DNA of 33,095 nucleotides from assembly GCA_014190535.1 (NCBI GenBank), contig BJGO01000005.1, positions 1-33,095 on the forward strand, read 5' to 3'. Below the pieces are notes generated by a model that searched no databases, had not been told where the DNA came from, and saw only the letters and a program-made list of their open reading frames with translations. The stretch is from Bacteroidota bacterium. Its GTDB lineage: Bacteria; Bacteroidota; Bacteroidia; Chitinophagales; UBA10324. A program made the translations under genes and the position numbers. Positions 25,201 to 32,953 of this stretch are shown in pieces; the stretch's first letter is position 1; the number at the start of each line of letters is the position of its first letter.

Positions 25201-26048
25201 TAGGCTATGGTTAAGCTGGTGGCATTGGTACCTTCGTTGGTCCAGCCGGCCGAGTTTATATTACGTTGCCACTGATAGGCAAAGGCACTACCCACCGATG
25301 CTCCGGTTAAGGTAAGCGCCACGTTGGAATTAATACAAGCCGTTGCCGGGCCGGTTACGGTACCGGCTACCGGGCCACCCATCGGGCAGGGCTGATTGGT
25401 GAAACGAATGGAAGGGCGTAGATTAAACACCACACCGCCCGTGCTACTGCACACGCCGGTAGTCGAGTTGTCGGCAAATTCGCGACGACCTACCGTAACA
25501 CCGATATTACTCTGACCAACGGTGGGGAAACTGGTGGTGCTCTGGAGCGTTGCCACATTCGTATTACTGTTAAAGCAGATTTCTACCACAATACCGTTAT
25601 TTACGGCCCGGTTAAACGTGCTTGAAAAAGATATCGTGTGCCAGCCGGTAGCCGAGGGGCCGTTGGCGCTATTGATGTTACCATTAAACACCAGCGTGGA
25701 GGCGCCCGTGACCCAGCCGCCGCTCAGGTTGGCTACCGTGGTATTGTACAGGCGTATGGTGTATCCGTTAAACGGATTTGTTGCACCATTCCATCCATTC
25801 AGGTTATCCACGAAAAACTGCATCGATGTAATGTTACCTGCCGGAACTCCTGCGGCATTCAGGTCTGCATTGGTGTAGAGGAACTGAACGCGTTGCGCTT
25901 CAGCCTCCAGGCAATACGGATTGGCACGGCCATTCAGGCTCGTGGTCCCTGTACCTATGGTCCAGGTTTGTGCCTTGAGGTTCGTAGCCAGTAATCCCAT
26001 AAGGATTATCAGGTACAATGAAATGAATCGGGTAACATGTAGTTTCAT
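19272..26048 (-). CDS. Giant T9SS-secreted GEVED/Ig/FN3 surface protein with inserted repeat array
   Basis: I choose ATG 26048 (MKLHVTRF), which puts a proper signal peptide at residues 1-26 (LKA before Q27); an in-frame ATG at 26132 would add 28 residues. Length 2258. Order: an N-terminal beta-sandwich-like domain (27-218) shared with the paralogue; Ig-like (about 222-312); GEVED 1 (motif 455-459); an array of five roughly 60-residue repeats (536-842); Ig-like (about 845-924); GEVED 2 (1085-1089); Ig-like; GEVED 3 (GESED, 1339-1343); GEVED 4 (GELEE, 1604-1608); two Ig-like; four FN3-like (about 1781-2155); type-A T9SS tail (2173-2258). Before each GEVED motif is an acidic loop such as [13 protein letters not shown], a plausible calcium site. 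Likely a surface adhesin or matrix protein; role inferred. No catalytic domain was seen. It has its own -7 box and terminator. Confidence 0.93.
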   Translation of the reverse strand: MKLHVTRFISLYLIILMGLLATNLKAQTWTIGTGTTSLNGRANPYCLEAEAQRVQFLYTNADLNAAGVPAGNITSMQFFVDNLNGWNGATNPFNGYTIRLYNTTVANLSGGWVTGASTLVFNGNINSANGPSATGWHTISFSSTFNRAVNNGIVVEICFNSNTNVATLQSTTSFPTVGQSNIGVTVGRREFADNSTTGVCSSTGGVVFNLRPSIRFTNQPCPMGGPVAGTVTGPATACINSNVALTLTGASVGSAFAYQWQRNINSAGWTNEGTNATSLTIAYTGVATQYRVIVSCVGNGASATSTALTVNPVAFTSCYCAPTNTGAGGVGTMSRVIFAGINNVSGFAGFTDYFSGTAANVSLNGSFPITVETTSPFPGVQVWVWIDYNQNAIFDVSERVQLTECGTPTVPYNKFCGLINVPPTALSGTTKMRIRYTWSNLTVANPACTAQYNYGEVEDYKVIIAPSVACSGAPDGGGNTLAGSTSTGFDFSATTFTGTITGPSITARAGAIFTANTGATFTGTINGGTYTGTISGTTLTITAVTGGSAPLAVGTLLSGGAISAGTAITALGTGSGGTGTYTVNNAQTIASTTITGSGTRLTVSAVSAGNNNIGVGMSITGAGIAPGTTITALGTGTGGTGTYTISSTQLVASTTISGSGNRMSVTAISSGALTVGMNLSGAGITPGTTITAQVSGGAGSTGIYTISNSHNTPSITVAGANNVLTVTALTNGPININTPGTISGPGIAPGTAIIAQVSGTPGQAGVYTLSAPHAFASTSITGAGSVLTVSGITSGQVALGMFLDGPNVAFGTTVTALGTGTGGTGTYIITPAQLLPSTSFGSTNYVCPSSIIYLSTQTFPNNGSISFQWEMSADAGITWNDMPGATLVNATYSGVPLGGTYQFRRRTTCTISGQEAYSTPITVLGNPSFVNCYCTPVMTDNSADRIDRVSFNGYTRTSTSDQFRYSNTGTPTAPVSILNIGTTYPVEIQCGPYTGERASVWVDLNTDADFDDPGEWMGQVQFTSYCGIPAGTGPANNIRIINVTIPAGTAPAPYTRMRVRIADPCQGIPLPSNPWTDACSAVYFGETEDYGIQISVLPVCSGTPTGGTTVSSIPNPCQGTPFVLSVTGASAGQTGLSYQWERNTGSGWTNVLGATFLTLNVNIPPGTPTSQYRRRITCVNSGLFDYSSTLNVSSVFCGCQPSFTTGTSNGYFISSVELENSGLSNTSGANTTAPFYQYFTTVTEGIVQQGAPYWLKVVPGTNPGTHNIGAWIDWNGDNDFNDAGEQVGMQATSNSQPVYFLINVPATANLGLVRMRVRASNTTNALDACLSTGLNYVNGESEDYNIEVEASSCLNATLPGTITTILPTEQAVNGEIDITEDPGVGTRLGWEYSADNFTTSLGTYITYPNKAIINVNPSSPYLYVRGVYKNGGCPVAYSNVALVKLRCASSFGTTTNTFDNNDVISNVRINDGATILLNNPSLTINKPVGYQDFRSISTPLNRGKTYQMVVNMNQNAVNKPLQVAVWLDSDVDGEFSTTELLYKSSSAAQVHTFNITIPCSSVDPDDNITGEATMRVMCVDSTSAINSITCWNKNASTMNTYRRGELEEYTIFLMPLPSLTVTPPNAVCTGITNTLTASGGTGTYTWVPATGLSQTSGSAVVATTGGDVVFYTVTGQLSGTSCAANAIVPVASLPKGGNVTPASSVICTGGTRLLTNVGGVGFFQWQISTDNISFTDIAGATANTYLTTAGNGNSLKYYRCISIANNCFSVSSTTAVVAVSATPIVTFTSVTSTTATVTWSPFGSGQYNLNWTGAGSGSAAAVTTNNYTITGLTPNTNLNVTVTLASPVCSGTSPGVSSVKTLCAKPTITSLVNATDALGNPGFKVNWNAVAGATTYRVYWRNMQLGAGWSFIDTAGTTKTLTSAVASTLYAGNTIAVYVAVNNCPSNATALGDPSSISYVTLNPVNSCPIPTFTAVSNCPNQMSVTGLSGSPTGTYEVRFRRIFPTQTAGVSYSVSSPSINLSIGSSLAGSIWEIYVRSLCTGNVASPNATVQLVEVKPACSAISNPIMSTINCLGGTFSWNESNCIGVLGYFINIKKTTETAYNAYPVGANYFKVINWLSPNTAYNIFAQSVSCNGYLSPASPIVTFTTGGPGCREDEAGEIVESVSPQGEGINVFPNPSTGNFSVAINSSDLSDQEVRIEVMNALGQSLVTQISNMSGGNLIEGIQLDNAVASGVYFVRVHVGTNVYVNRLVLNRD
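23523..24443 (-). repeat. Five tandem Gly/Thr-rich protein repeats within the giant gene
   Basis: Five coding units of 59-63 residues, starting at residues 536, 598, 660, 721 and 784 of the chosen protein. The shared pattern is L-T-V-x-A-V-x-x-G, then V-G-x-x-x-x-G-x-G-I-x-x-G-T-x-I-T-A, then [11 protein letters not shown] and a closing xSTTITGS. Units 1, 2 and 5 are closest. A shorter Thr/Gly stretch with TFTGTITG-like motifs precedes the array (about 478-535). Related motifs occur, from memory, in phage tail and other structural proteins. The DNA is locally GC-rich (40 of 60 bases in 24121-24180). Confidence 0.85.
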
Positions 26049-26172
26049 ATAAAATGGATTTAATTGTTTTACTTTTTTGGACAATACAGGCACCCTATTA
26101 CTGAAAGAAAATGATTTTGTTGCGGCCTGCATGGGGTATATCTTGTTTGGTTTTACGGTTAATTACGAAAAG

Positions 26173-26180
26173 CAAAACTA
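26173..26180 (-). promoter_or_regulatory. Candidate -7 box of the 2258-residue giant gene
   Basis: The minus strand reads TAGTTTTG, an exact TAnnTTTG. A TTTG at 26207-26204 is 23 nt upstream, longer than the usual 19-21. A start near 26166 gives a leader of about 118 nt to ATG 26048, or 34 nt to ATG 26132. It shows that this gene can be transcribed apart from its upstream paralogue. Confidence 0.45.
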
Positions 26181-26292
26181 TGCTTGCCTTAAGGTGAATA
26201 TTCCAAATATTAGATTACTGAGCTGTTAAATACGTTAATATGATGATAATGACCGATAACGTGATCTATTGAAAAGAGCGTTAGCAAGGTGC

Positions 26293-26333
26293 TAAAAAGA
26301 AAAATCCCCCGACCAGGTTGTGGCGGGGGATTT
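26293..26333 (-). terminator. Rho-independent terminator of the 1908-residue giant gene
   Basis: AAATCCCCCG (26302-26311) and CGGGGGATTT (26324-26333) form a perfect 10-bp stem with a 12-nt loop, followed on the minus strand by TTTTTCTTTTTAG. It is 52 nt after the stop. It separates the transcripts of the two giant genes. Confidence 0.88.
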
Positions 26334-26385
26334 CCCTGATTACCGATTACAACCCGGAGGCCGTAATGCGGTTAGTGATAAAAAA

Positions 26386-29300
26386 TTAGTCTCTGCTGAG
26401 TACCAGACGGTTCACATATACGTTCTTTCCAACGTGTACACGAACAAAATAAACGCCTGATGCTACGGAGTTATCCAGTTGTATGCCTTCGATGAGGTTA
26501 CCACCGGTCATATTGGTAATGTTAGTTACCATGATCTGACCAATAGCATTCATTACTTCGATGCGTACTTCCTGAGCACTTAAATCGTTGCTGTTAACCG
26601 ATACGGAGAAGTTTCCGTCCGTTGGATTCGGGAAGATGTTGATGCCTTCGCCGTGCGCATTAACCGCTTCAACAGTTTCAGCTTCTTCTTCACGACAACC
26701 AGGTCCACCGGTAGTGAACGTTAAGATTGACGATGCAGGAGAGATGTACCCATTGCACGATACAGAGCTAACATAAATGTTGTACGCTGTATTTGGTGTA
26801 AGGAAGTTGATCACACGGTATGTGTTTAAACCACCTGTTGGGTATGCACTGTAGGCTGTTGCTGTAGTCTTCTTAATGTACATATAGTAACCGGTAACGC
26901 CCACGCAAGTGGTTGGGTTCCAGCTAATTGTACCTCCAAAACAGTTGATAGCACTGATTAATGGGTTAGATAATGACGGACAAGCCGGCTTAACTTCCAC
27001 AATCTGTACAGGGCTGTTTTCAGAGAACGTAGGACCAGTACAAACCGACTGCACATATACTTCATATACAGAACCGGAGTTTTGTGAACCGATGCTGATA
27101 TTGAACGTAGGTGATGAAACCTGATAAGTTACAGACGATGTAAAGCTTGGGAAAATACGACGGAACGAAACACGGTAGTTACCCGTTGGTGAACCGCTTA
27201 ATCCGGTAATGCTTAACTGGTTAGGACAGTTTGAAACCGCAGTAAACGTTGGTGCAGAACATCCGCTCAATGGTGGTACTGCAATGTACTGGATGGTACT
27301 TACATCACCAAGTGCGGTTGGGTTAGAAGGACAGTTGTTCACGGCTACATAAACCGCCCACGTTGAGTTAGGCGCGGCATTAACCGGTAAGGTTTTAACG
27401 GTGCCTCCTGTAGTGTCCACAAATGCCCAGCCGGCGTTGCTGTTCATGTTACGGTAGTAAATACGGTAGCTGGTAGCACCTCCAACGGCAGTCCACGTAG
27501 CACGAAGCAATTTGTTGCTTGTAGTCGCCTGTGTAATTGCGGTTAAGCTCAGGCCTGTAGGTTTAGCACATAGTGTTTTGGTTGTGGCTGTACCGGGGCT
27601 TGTACCCACGCAGGTTGGTGTGTTTAAGGTAACGGTAACGTTCAGGTTGGTGTTTGGTGTTAAACCACTCAATGCAAAGTTATTGGTGGTTACCAAGGTC
27701 TGAGAGCCGGTACCGGCACCTGTCCAGGCAATGTTATACTGGCTTGGTCCAAATGGTGTCCAGGATACGAGCGCACTGGTTGAAGTTACGTTGGTAATGC
27801 TCACAATCGGTGTGGATGAAGGGCTAACTACAGCTGTAGTAGACGAGATGTCGAAACAGGCTGAAGACGATGCAATAACACGTACAAAAGTAGTGGCCGT
27901 GATGTTGGTTAAGTTGAATGTGTTGTTGGTAGCACCGACAACGTTAGTCCAGGGGCCTGTTGCACTTGACGCGGTTTGCCACTGCAGGTTACCTGCAGTG
28001 CCTGTAGCCGTAAACAATCTAGCCGTACCGCTACACACTACAGACGAAGCCGGAGTTGCATTACCACCTATAGGTAAAGTAGCCGCGGCAAAGGTCTGCT
28101 GAATGGCACATCCTGTACCTGCCTGCGTACCGGTAACGGTATAGAATTGCAGGGTAGGAATGTTGTTAACCGTAATGGTAGTGCCGGTAGTAGCACTGAT
28201 ACCGGTAGCAGGAGCCCAGGTATAGGTACCTGTTCCGCCGCTTACCGTAATCGAACCACCCGCAGGCACACACACCGCATTTGGAGGTGTTACCGTTAAG
28301 TTTCCAAGTGGTTGAATATCCACTGAATACTCTTCAATTTCACCATAACCCTGAGCAGTAGTTGTACATGCATTAGAGTCGATAGGTGTACCGCTGAATT
28401 TAGTCATTACACGTAACACAGCCGGGCCAATATAGTTATTAGCCGGGTTGGTGTTTGAACAAGGAACAGTAATGGTAAATGTTTGTGCGGTAGTTAAGGC
28501 TGTGGTTGAACGAGCGCACATTTCATTGTTTTGGAAAGTACCATCGCCATTGAAATCAATCCACGCGGCTACGTGTTCAGACCAATTGCCCTGAGGCGTA
28601 ACACGCAATTCGTATTGTTTACCACGCTCAATGTCGGCAGAAATGGTTTTAAAGTTCTGATAGCTATCCGGATCAACAGGATCAACGGTAGAGTTGTTGT
28701 CGAACAGGGTAGTTAAGGCCGGCAGGGTACGTAAACGAACATTGGTGATGTTATCGTTATCGTGAGCACCTTGGGTAATGTTTACGGCGCAATCCGTTTT
28801 TACAAAAGCTACGTTAGAGTTGGCAACCGGGCAACCTTCGTTCTGATAAACCGCACGTACATACGTAAACGGATTAGGGTTAACCAGTAAGTGAATAAAC
28901 GGAGCCGGGTTAGGATAAGCGGCAAAGCTTCCAGCAGGGGCTGTAGCAAAATCGTCGAAAGAGAATTCCCAACGGATAAGCGTACCATCACCACCGGAAA
29001 TGGTTGGCGTTACTACGTCGTTATTGGTGGTAAAGGTAGGAGTAACACCGCTTAAGTTACCGGCAACCGAACCACCTGCAGGGCAGTTTACCGGACCAAC
29101 CTGAATCTTGTAATCTTCCGTTTCACCATTCACATAGTTGGTACAAGGATCGAGGAATGCAAACGGATTGGCACCGCTCACGCGGATACGCATACGCGTA
29201 GTACCTAACGTAGCTCCTACAGGAACCTGGAAGAGAGCATTCACCACGCCACCGGCACCGGTACCACCGGGAGCCGTTGTAAAGGTAGGTGACATGAGGT

Positions 29301-32112
29301 TTTCGCCGGCGTCAACAAAGTCGCCATCCTGATTCCAGTCGGCCCAGGCGCCATAGTAATGTATGCCGGCACCGGTACCGCTGTTGAGGCGTAACCAGTA
29401 ATAAGCACTGCGCGAAGCGTTGGCAGAAAACGAAGAGTCTGTATAGTTAGCATAGGCCGGAGCGGCACCAATGCCACCGGTAGTATTGTCGAGGGTTCCA
29501 CCTTCAACACGTACGCGGCTAACGAAGAAAGCGCCGTTACCCGATGTAAATGACGTTGCGCAATAGCAAATGGTACGGGCTACAGTTACCGCACTGGAGA
29601 ATGACGTATCTGAAGTGTTGGTACAAACAATACGACGACGGAACTGCACGCTCAGCGGATCGGAAACCGAATAGGTAAATCCGTTAAGGGCCAAACCGTT
29701 ACCGCCGGCGATATCGATCCATCCGGCACCGTCGTTACGTTGCCACTGATAAGCTAAACCGCTCACACCGGTAGTAGAACCGGTTACCGTTAAGTTAAAT
29801 GGAATACCGGTACAGCCGGTGCCCCCTACCGAAGATACCGCAGTACCACCGGTTGGCGCCGCCGAACAGTTTGGTATCACCGCAAGCGTAACAAAGTAAT
29901 CTTCTGTTTCACCAAAACCGTAGGTCGTACAAGGTGATATTGAACTTGTTGCAAACACCTCACGAACACGAAGGCGTGTAACTCCCGCAACCGCAGTTGG
30001 CGGCACAGTAAAGTTTACCGTTGCGCTGGCAGAGCCTGCCAGGCCGGTTACTTCACCTAATTTTTCACCGGCGTCGTTAAAGTCGCCGTCCGCATTAAAA
30101 TCGATCCATCCGGCAAAACCATTGGAGCTTGTCCAGGTACCAACCTGTACAATAAGGTCGTACGCAGCGCCAATATCTAATGAAGTGGTAAGGTTAGCCG
30201 GAGGTGCCGTAAATAGGGTGAAGTATGGCGCAGTAGTGTTCTGACCGCTATTGAGGTTCGTTAAGGTATTTAACGTAACGCTGTTTACGAAGTCGCCGCT
30301 TGGCGCGTTGGTATATGTAGGTATGCAATAGCAATTGGTAGCCACATCGTTATTTAAGGAAATGGTATTGGAATTATTTCCTAAACCGCTTGGGGTACAC
30401 AATGTATAAATACGGTATTGTGTGTTTTCTGACTGACCGGTAACGGTAACGCTAGCAGAAGTAACCGAGCCGGCAGCCACGGTGATACCGCCTGCAGGCA
30501 GGTTGGTCCAGCCGCCAAGGGTGGCATTATTGGCCTGCCACTGATAGGATATACCGGGCGCCTGAGTTAGGCCTGTAGCCGAAAGGGCGATATTAGTAAA
30601 TGAACAAACAAGCCCGGCAGGACCTGAAGCGGTACCGGCACTTGGCGTGCCACTACAAGGAGGTGTAGCAATGATGTTTACGCGATAGAGTTCGGCTTCA
30701 CCCCAGGTAAAGGTGCTGGCGCAAGGCAAATTGGCATTCGGGAAACCCTGTTCAATATTTTTTACCAACATACCGGTAATACCGAGTGTTGCGCTACCGG
30801 GTATGGTGATGGTTCCGGTTTGTGTGCCAGGTCCAAAAAGTGCTGTCGGGCTGTTGTAAACCTCCTCACCGGCGTCGTCAAAGTCGCCATCCTGGTTAAA
30901 ATCGATCCACATTTTAAAACCGTTGGTGTAAGTACCAGAGGCGATAATAGATGTAAGTGAAATATTGTAGGTGGCACTCTGACCTAAATCGGGCACCGTT
31001 GCCAGGTTGGTGTAGTTCTGATACTGATTGATTAAAGATGGCGTACCGGGAGCTGTAGAAGCCGGAGAGGCCAGCGTAGTGGTATTGTTGAGGGTAATGG
31101 TTTGCCCTACAACCGTTACGTTTCCGAGATCTTCGTCAGCTACAGAAGTAGCACCACCATAAGGAGGCGCACTGGCTGAGCAATAGCAGGCCCAGAATGG
31201 AGACATAGCTACCGATACCACATTGGAAACAGCGCTCAAGCCACTTGGCGTACATAATGTAAAAATACGGTACTGGGTAGCCACCGTTTGTGATACAACA
31301 GCTGAAGCTGAAGTTGCAGCGGCAATGTTGTTCCAGGTGGTTCCGCCATCGGTAGAGCGTTGCCAGTTGTAGCCGATACCGCTACCAGTGGTTAAGCCGG
31401 TAGCTGATACTGTAAAGTTAGCACCGGTACAGGCGCCGCTCGGGCCTGTAGCGGTACCGTTATTGGGTGTGCCGACACAGCCGCTCAGGCGAATAAAGCG
31501 CGCGTTAGGGCGTGTAGTTGTGGTAATGGCAGTCGAAAGACTACTGGCACAAACCCCTGCGGCATCAGCGCGGTATGTGCGGCTGGTATTTGCAGGCAAA
31601 AGCGTAGTTTGGCGAACAGGTACGTTGTTTGTAAATCCTGTTCCTTGAACGCACACTTCTACGATAATGTTTGAAGTTCCGTCCCAGCTGAACGCACCAA
31701 GCGTAAAGTCTTTCCAGCCGGCAGCTCCTGCTGTGAAATTGGCTGGACCATATACTAATGTCATTCCTGTTTCCCAGGCGGTTAATGCTCCGGTAGCAGA
31801 ATTTTTCAAGCTTATAGTAAAGTTTGGTTGAACGTTATTATTCAAAGCAGTTGATTCCCAACCAATCTGAGAAATGGTACCGGCGGTCATTCCCGCAGCG
31901 GTCAGTTCAGTGGCTCTGTATATAAACTGTTGACGAGCACCCCAGTAATAGTTACCCCAAACGCAGGGGTAGCCTGTTGTTGTACTGGCACCTATTCCCG
32001 TTCCTATAGTCCATGTCTGTGCCATAGATTCGGTAAACAAGCCCGTTATCATAAGCGCCACAAGAGCTACTAAGCTCAGCGCTTTTTTTGTTGATGTATA
32101 AATCGTATTCAT
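26386..32112 (-). CDS. Giant T9SS-secreted GEVED/Ig/FN3 surface protein, 1908 residues
   Basis: Signal peptide at residues 1-31 (ESMA before Q32). Order: N-terminal beta-sandwich-like domain (32-210), starting QTWTIGTG exactly as in the paralogue; then four modules, each an Ig-like domain (YxWQR ... QYRI ... C), a short Cys-rich link (CYC) and a GEVED domain. The GEVED motifs are GEAEL (471-475), GETED (734-738), GETED (996-1000) and GEIEE (1257-1261). Acidic loops such as DFNQDGDFDDAGE (404-416) look calcium-binding. After these come two Ig-like domains, four FN3-like domains (about 1434-1802) and a type-A T9SS tail (about 1823-1908) very similar to the paralogue's. It lacks the five-repeat array. 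The start is 18 nt after the stop of the small secreted protein, so the two are probably cotranscribed. Probable surface adhesin; function inferred from architecture. Confidence 0.93.
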   Translation of the reverse strand: MNTIYTSTKKALSLVALVALMITGLFTESMAQTWTIGTGIGASTTTGYPCVWGNYYWGARQQFIYRATELTAAGMTAGTISQIGWESTALNNNVQPNFTISLKNSATGALTAWETGMTLVYGPANFTAGAAGWKDFTLGAFSWDGTSNIIVEVCVQGTGFTNNVPVRQTTLLPANTSRTYRADAAGVCASSLSTAITTTTRPNARFIRLSGCVGTPNNGTATGPSGACTGANFTVSATGLTTGSGIGYNWQRSTDGGTTWNNIAAATSASAVVSQTVATQYRIFTLCTPSGLSAVSNVVSVAMSPFWACYCSASAPPYGGATSVADEDLGNVTVVGQTITLNNTTTLASPASTAPGTPSLINQYQNYTNLATVPDLGQSATYNISLTSIIASGTYTNGFKMWIDFNQDGDFDDAGEEVYNSPTALFGPGTQTGTITIPGSATLGITGMLVKNIEQGFPNANLPCASTFTWGEAELYRVNIIATPPCSGTPSAGTASGPAGLVCSFTNIALSATGLTQAPGISYQWQANNATLGGWTNLPAGGITVAAGSVTSASVTVTGQSENTQYRIYTLCTPSGLGNNSNTISLNNDVATNCYCIPTYTNAPSGDFVNSVTLNTLTNLNSGQNTTAPYFTLFTAPPANLTTSLDIGAAYDLIVQVGTWTSSNGFAGWIDFNADGDFNDAGEKLGEVTGLAGSASATVNFTVPPTAVAGVTRLRVREVFATSSISPCTTYGFGETEDYFVTLAVIPNCSAAPTGGTAVSSVGGTGCTGIPFNLTVTGSTTGVSGLAYQWQRNDGAGWIDIAGGNGLALNGFTYSVSDPLSVQFRRRIVCTNTSDTSFSSAVTVARTICYCATSFTSGNGAFFVSRVRVEGGTLDNTTGGIGAAPAYANYTDSSFSANASRSAYYWLRLNSGTGAGIHYYGAWADWNQDGDFVDAGENLMSPTFTTAPGGTGAGGVVNALFQVPVGATLGTTRMRIRVSGANPFAFLDPCTNYVNGETEDYKIQVGPVNCPAGGSVAGNLSGVTPTFTTNNDVVTPTISGGDGTLIRWEFSFDDFATAPAGSFAAYPNPAPFIHLLVNPNPFTYVRAVYQNEGCPVANSNVAFVKTDCAVNITQGAHDNDNITNVRLRTLPALTTLFDNNSTVDPVDPDSYQNFKTISADIERGKQYELRVTPQGNWSEHVAAWIDFNGDGTFQNNEMCARSTTALTTAQTFTITVPCSNTNPANNYIGPAVLRVMTKFSGTPIDSNACTTTAQGYGEIEEYSVDIQPLGNLTVTPPNAVCVPAGGSITVSGGTGTYTWAPATGISATTGTTITVNNIPTLQFYTVTGTQAGTGCAIQQTFAAATLPIGGNATPASSVVCSGTARLFTATGTAGNLQWQTASSATGPWTNVVGATNNTFNLTNITATTFVRVIASSSACFDISSTTAVVSPSSTPIVSITNVTSTSALVSWTPFGPSQYNIAWTGAGTGSQTLVTTNNFALSGLTPNTNLNVTVTLNTPTCVGTSPGTATTKTLCAKPTGLSLTAITQATTSNKLLRATWTAVGGATSYRIYYRNMNSNAGWAFVDTTGGTVKTLPVNAAPNSTWAVYVAVNNCPSNPTALGDVSTIQYIAVPPLSGCSAPTFTAVSNCPNQLSITGLSGSPTGNYRVSFRRIFPSFTSSVTYQVSSPTFNISIGSQNSGSVYEVYVQSVCTGPTFSENSPVQIVEVKPACPSLSNPLISAINCFGGTISWNPTTCVGVTGYYMYIKKTTATAYSAYPTGGLNTYRVINFLTPNTAYNIYVSSVSCNGYISPASSILTFTTGGPGCREEEAETVEAVNAHGEGINIFPNPTDGNFSVSVNSNDLSAQEVRIEVMNAIGQIMVTNITNMTGGNLIEGIQLDNSVASGVYFVRVHVGKNVYVNRLVLSRD

Positions 32113-32130
32113 GGTTTAAGTCGGTTTTTT

Positions 32131-32601
32131 TTAGTGAGCAGACGAGTTAGAACCTATCGCTTTATAGTAGTTGTACTTCCATAAAGAGGCAAGGCCGCCG
32201 TTGTTAAGAATATCCATTTCTTCGCGACTCATGAAGCTTTCCCAGTTTTCGGTAGTGGAAGACCACGCTTTAAACTGCGAAATGAAGTTGTTCATTACCG
32301 CATCTAAGTTTTGCACCCCTTCGGCAATCTGCTTTTTGGTTTCAGCAGAGAAAGCCTGAGGGAATCCCGCCTTAAGGCGTGCATCAGATAGCTCAGCTGT
32401 AAGAACATTCGGCTGGGTTGCCGTTTGTCCGTTCACTGAACCGTCTTTTTTAACGATGGCATATGGCTTCGCTCCTTCGGGAGTGATAACCACTGCGTTG
32501 TTTGGATCAAAGTTCGCCTGCTGGGCCGCCGCGCCAAAAGCGCAAAGCAACACCAGTGCTAAACTCATGAACCAAGCCGTTGTGTTGGTTTTGGTTTTCA
32601 T
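32131..32601 (-). CDS. Small secreted protein of unknown family
   Basis: I choose ATG 32601 (MKTKTNTTAWFMSL), giving 156 residues with a signal peptide at about 1-27 (LLCAFGAAA before Q). The open frame continues upstream to 32742, but that part is a repetitive Asn/Gln/Phe translation of leader repeats. The mature part, about 130 residues, begins QANFDPNNAVVI and is mostly helical-looking toward the C-terminus (AETKKQIAEGVQNLDAVMNNF, 94-114 region). It has three tryptophans and no cysteine after the signal peptide. No T9SS sorting tail, lipobox or membrane segment is present, so it should stay in the periplasm or leave by another route. I recognise no domain. It lies 18 nt upstream of the 1908-residue giant gene and may be a partner or chaperone for it; that is inference from position only. 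Confidence 0.8.
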   Translation of the reverse strand: MKTKTNTTAWFMSLALVLLCAFGAAAQQANFDPNNAVVITPEGAKPYAIVKKDGSVNGQTATQPNVLTAELSDARLKAGFPQAFSAETKKQIAEGVQNLDAVMNNFISQFKAWSSTTENWESFMSREEMDILNNGGLASLWKYNYYKAIGSNSSAH

Positions 32602-32655
32602 GATAGAAAATTGATTTAGGTTAAAAAATTGGTTTTGGTTTAAAAATTGGTTGTT
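32602..32655 (-). repeat. Three 18-bp tandem repeats directly upstream of the small secreted protein's ATG
   Basis: On the minus strand three consecutive 18-nt units share an AACCAATTTTTnAAC pattern: 32655-32638, 32637-32620 and 32619-32602, the last one degenerate. The array ends exactly at the chosen ATG and forms the leader of the small-protein/giant-protein transcript. The 18-nt period keeps the upstream frame open, explaining the longer open frame to 32742. Confidence 0.7.
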
Positions 32656-32953
32656 ATTAAAAAAAAGTGATTGCTGCGTAGAAGCCGAATCGAATATAGC
32701 GACAGGTAGTAATTCCGTATGGAGCACGGTTGCAGTCTTCATGTTTTCAGGTGTTTCGGTTTCGGTTAGGTTTTTTACAGATACTACTTGGTTGTGTTAT
32801 CTGAAGGTTAAGTTTACGTAAACTTAGCATTATAAAATTCACAAACAAGTGTTGAAGTAATTTTTTTTTAAACAAAATGTGTATAACCGACGAGTGGTTA
32901 TTTTTTTTCGATGAATTAATTAATTGTTTGTTTGAAATTTTTTGGAGGCTGTT
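32656..32953 (-). other. Upstream region of the small secreted protein gene; no gene recognised
   Basis: About 300 bp without a credible coding sequence. No exact TAnnTTTG box is present on the minus strand; the best is TATATTCG (7 of 8) at 32698-32691. The stretch holds an 18-bp palindrome at 32809-32826, T-tracts and an A/T-rich segment near 32900-32940. The promoter for the surface-protein locus should lie here. Confidence 0.5.
32809..32826. promoter_or_regulatory. Perfect 18-bp palindrome, candidate regulator site
   Basis: TAAGTTTACGTAAACTTA equals its own reverse complement over all 18 bases. It has no loop, so it suits a dimeric DNA-binding protein rather than an RNA hairpin. It lies about 210 bp upstream of the small secreted protein gene, in the only large regulatory gap of the surface-protein locus. 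Confidence 0.5.

Noticed and set aside
21121-25994. Several plus-strand open frames of 60-130 residues opposite the giant gene
   Set aside because: They are antisense shadows of Gly/Thr/Ser-rich repeated coding sequence, which rarely yields stops on the opposite strand.
26049-26132. 28-residue N-terminal extension of the 2258-residue giant protein
   Set aside because: It precedes a complete signal peptide; the paralogue's export signal lacks such an extension. It is not excluded, because the -7 box at 26173-26180 is close to ATG 26132.
26281-26295. Small hairpin TTAGCA/TGCTAA beyond the main terminator
   Set aside because: The 6-bp stem overlaps the U-tract area of the strong terminator and is too short to call separately.
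32602-32742. 47-residue N-terminal extension of the small secreted protein (Asn/Gln/Phe repeats)
   Set aside because: The extension translates the 18-bp leader repeats and would bury the signal peptide; ATG 32601 gives a normal export signal.
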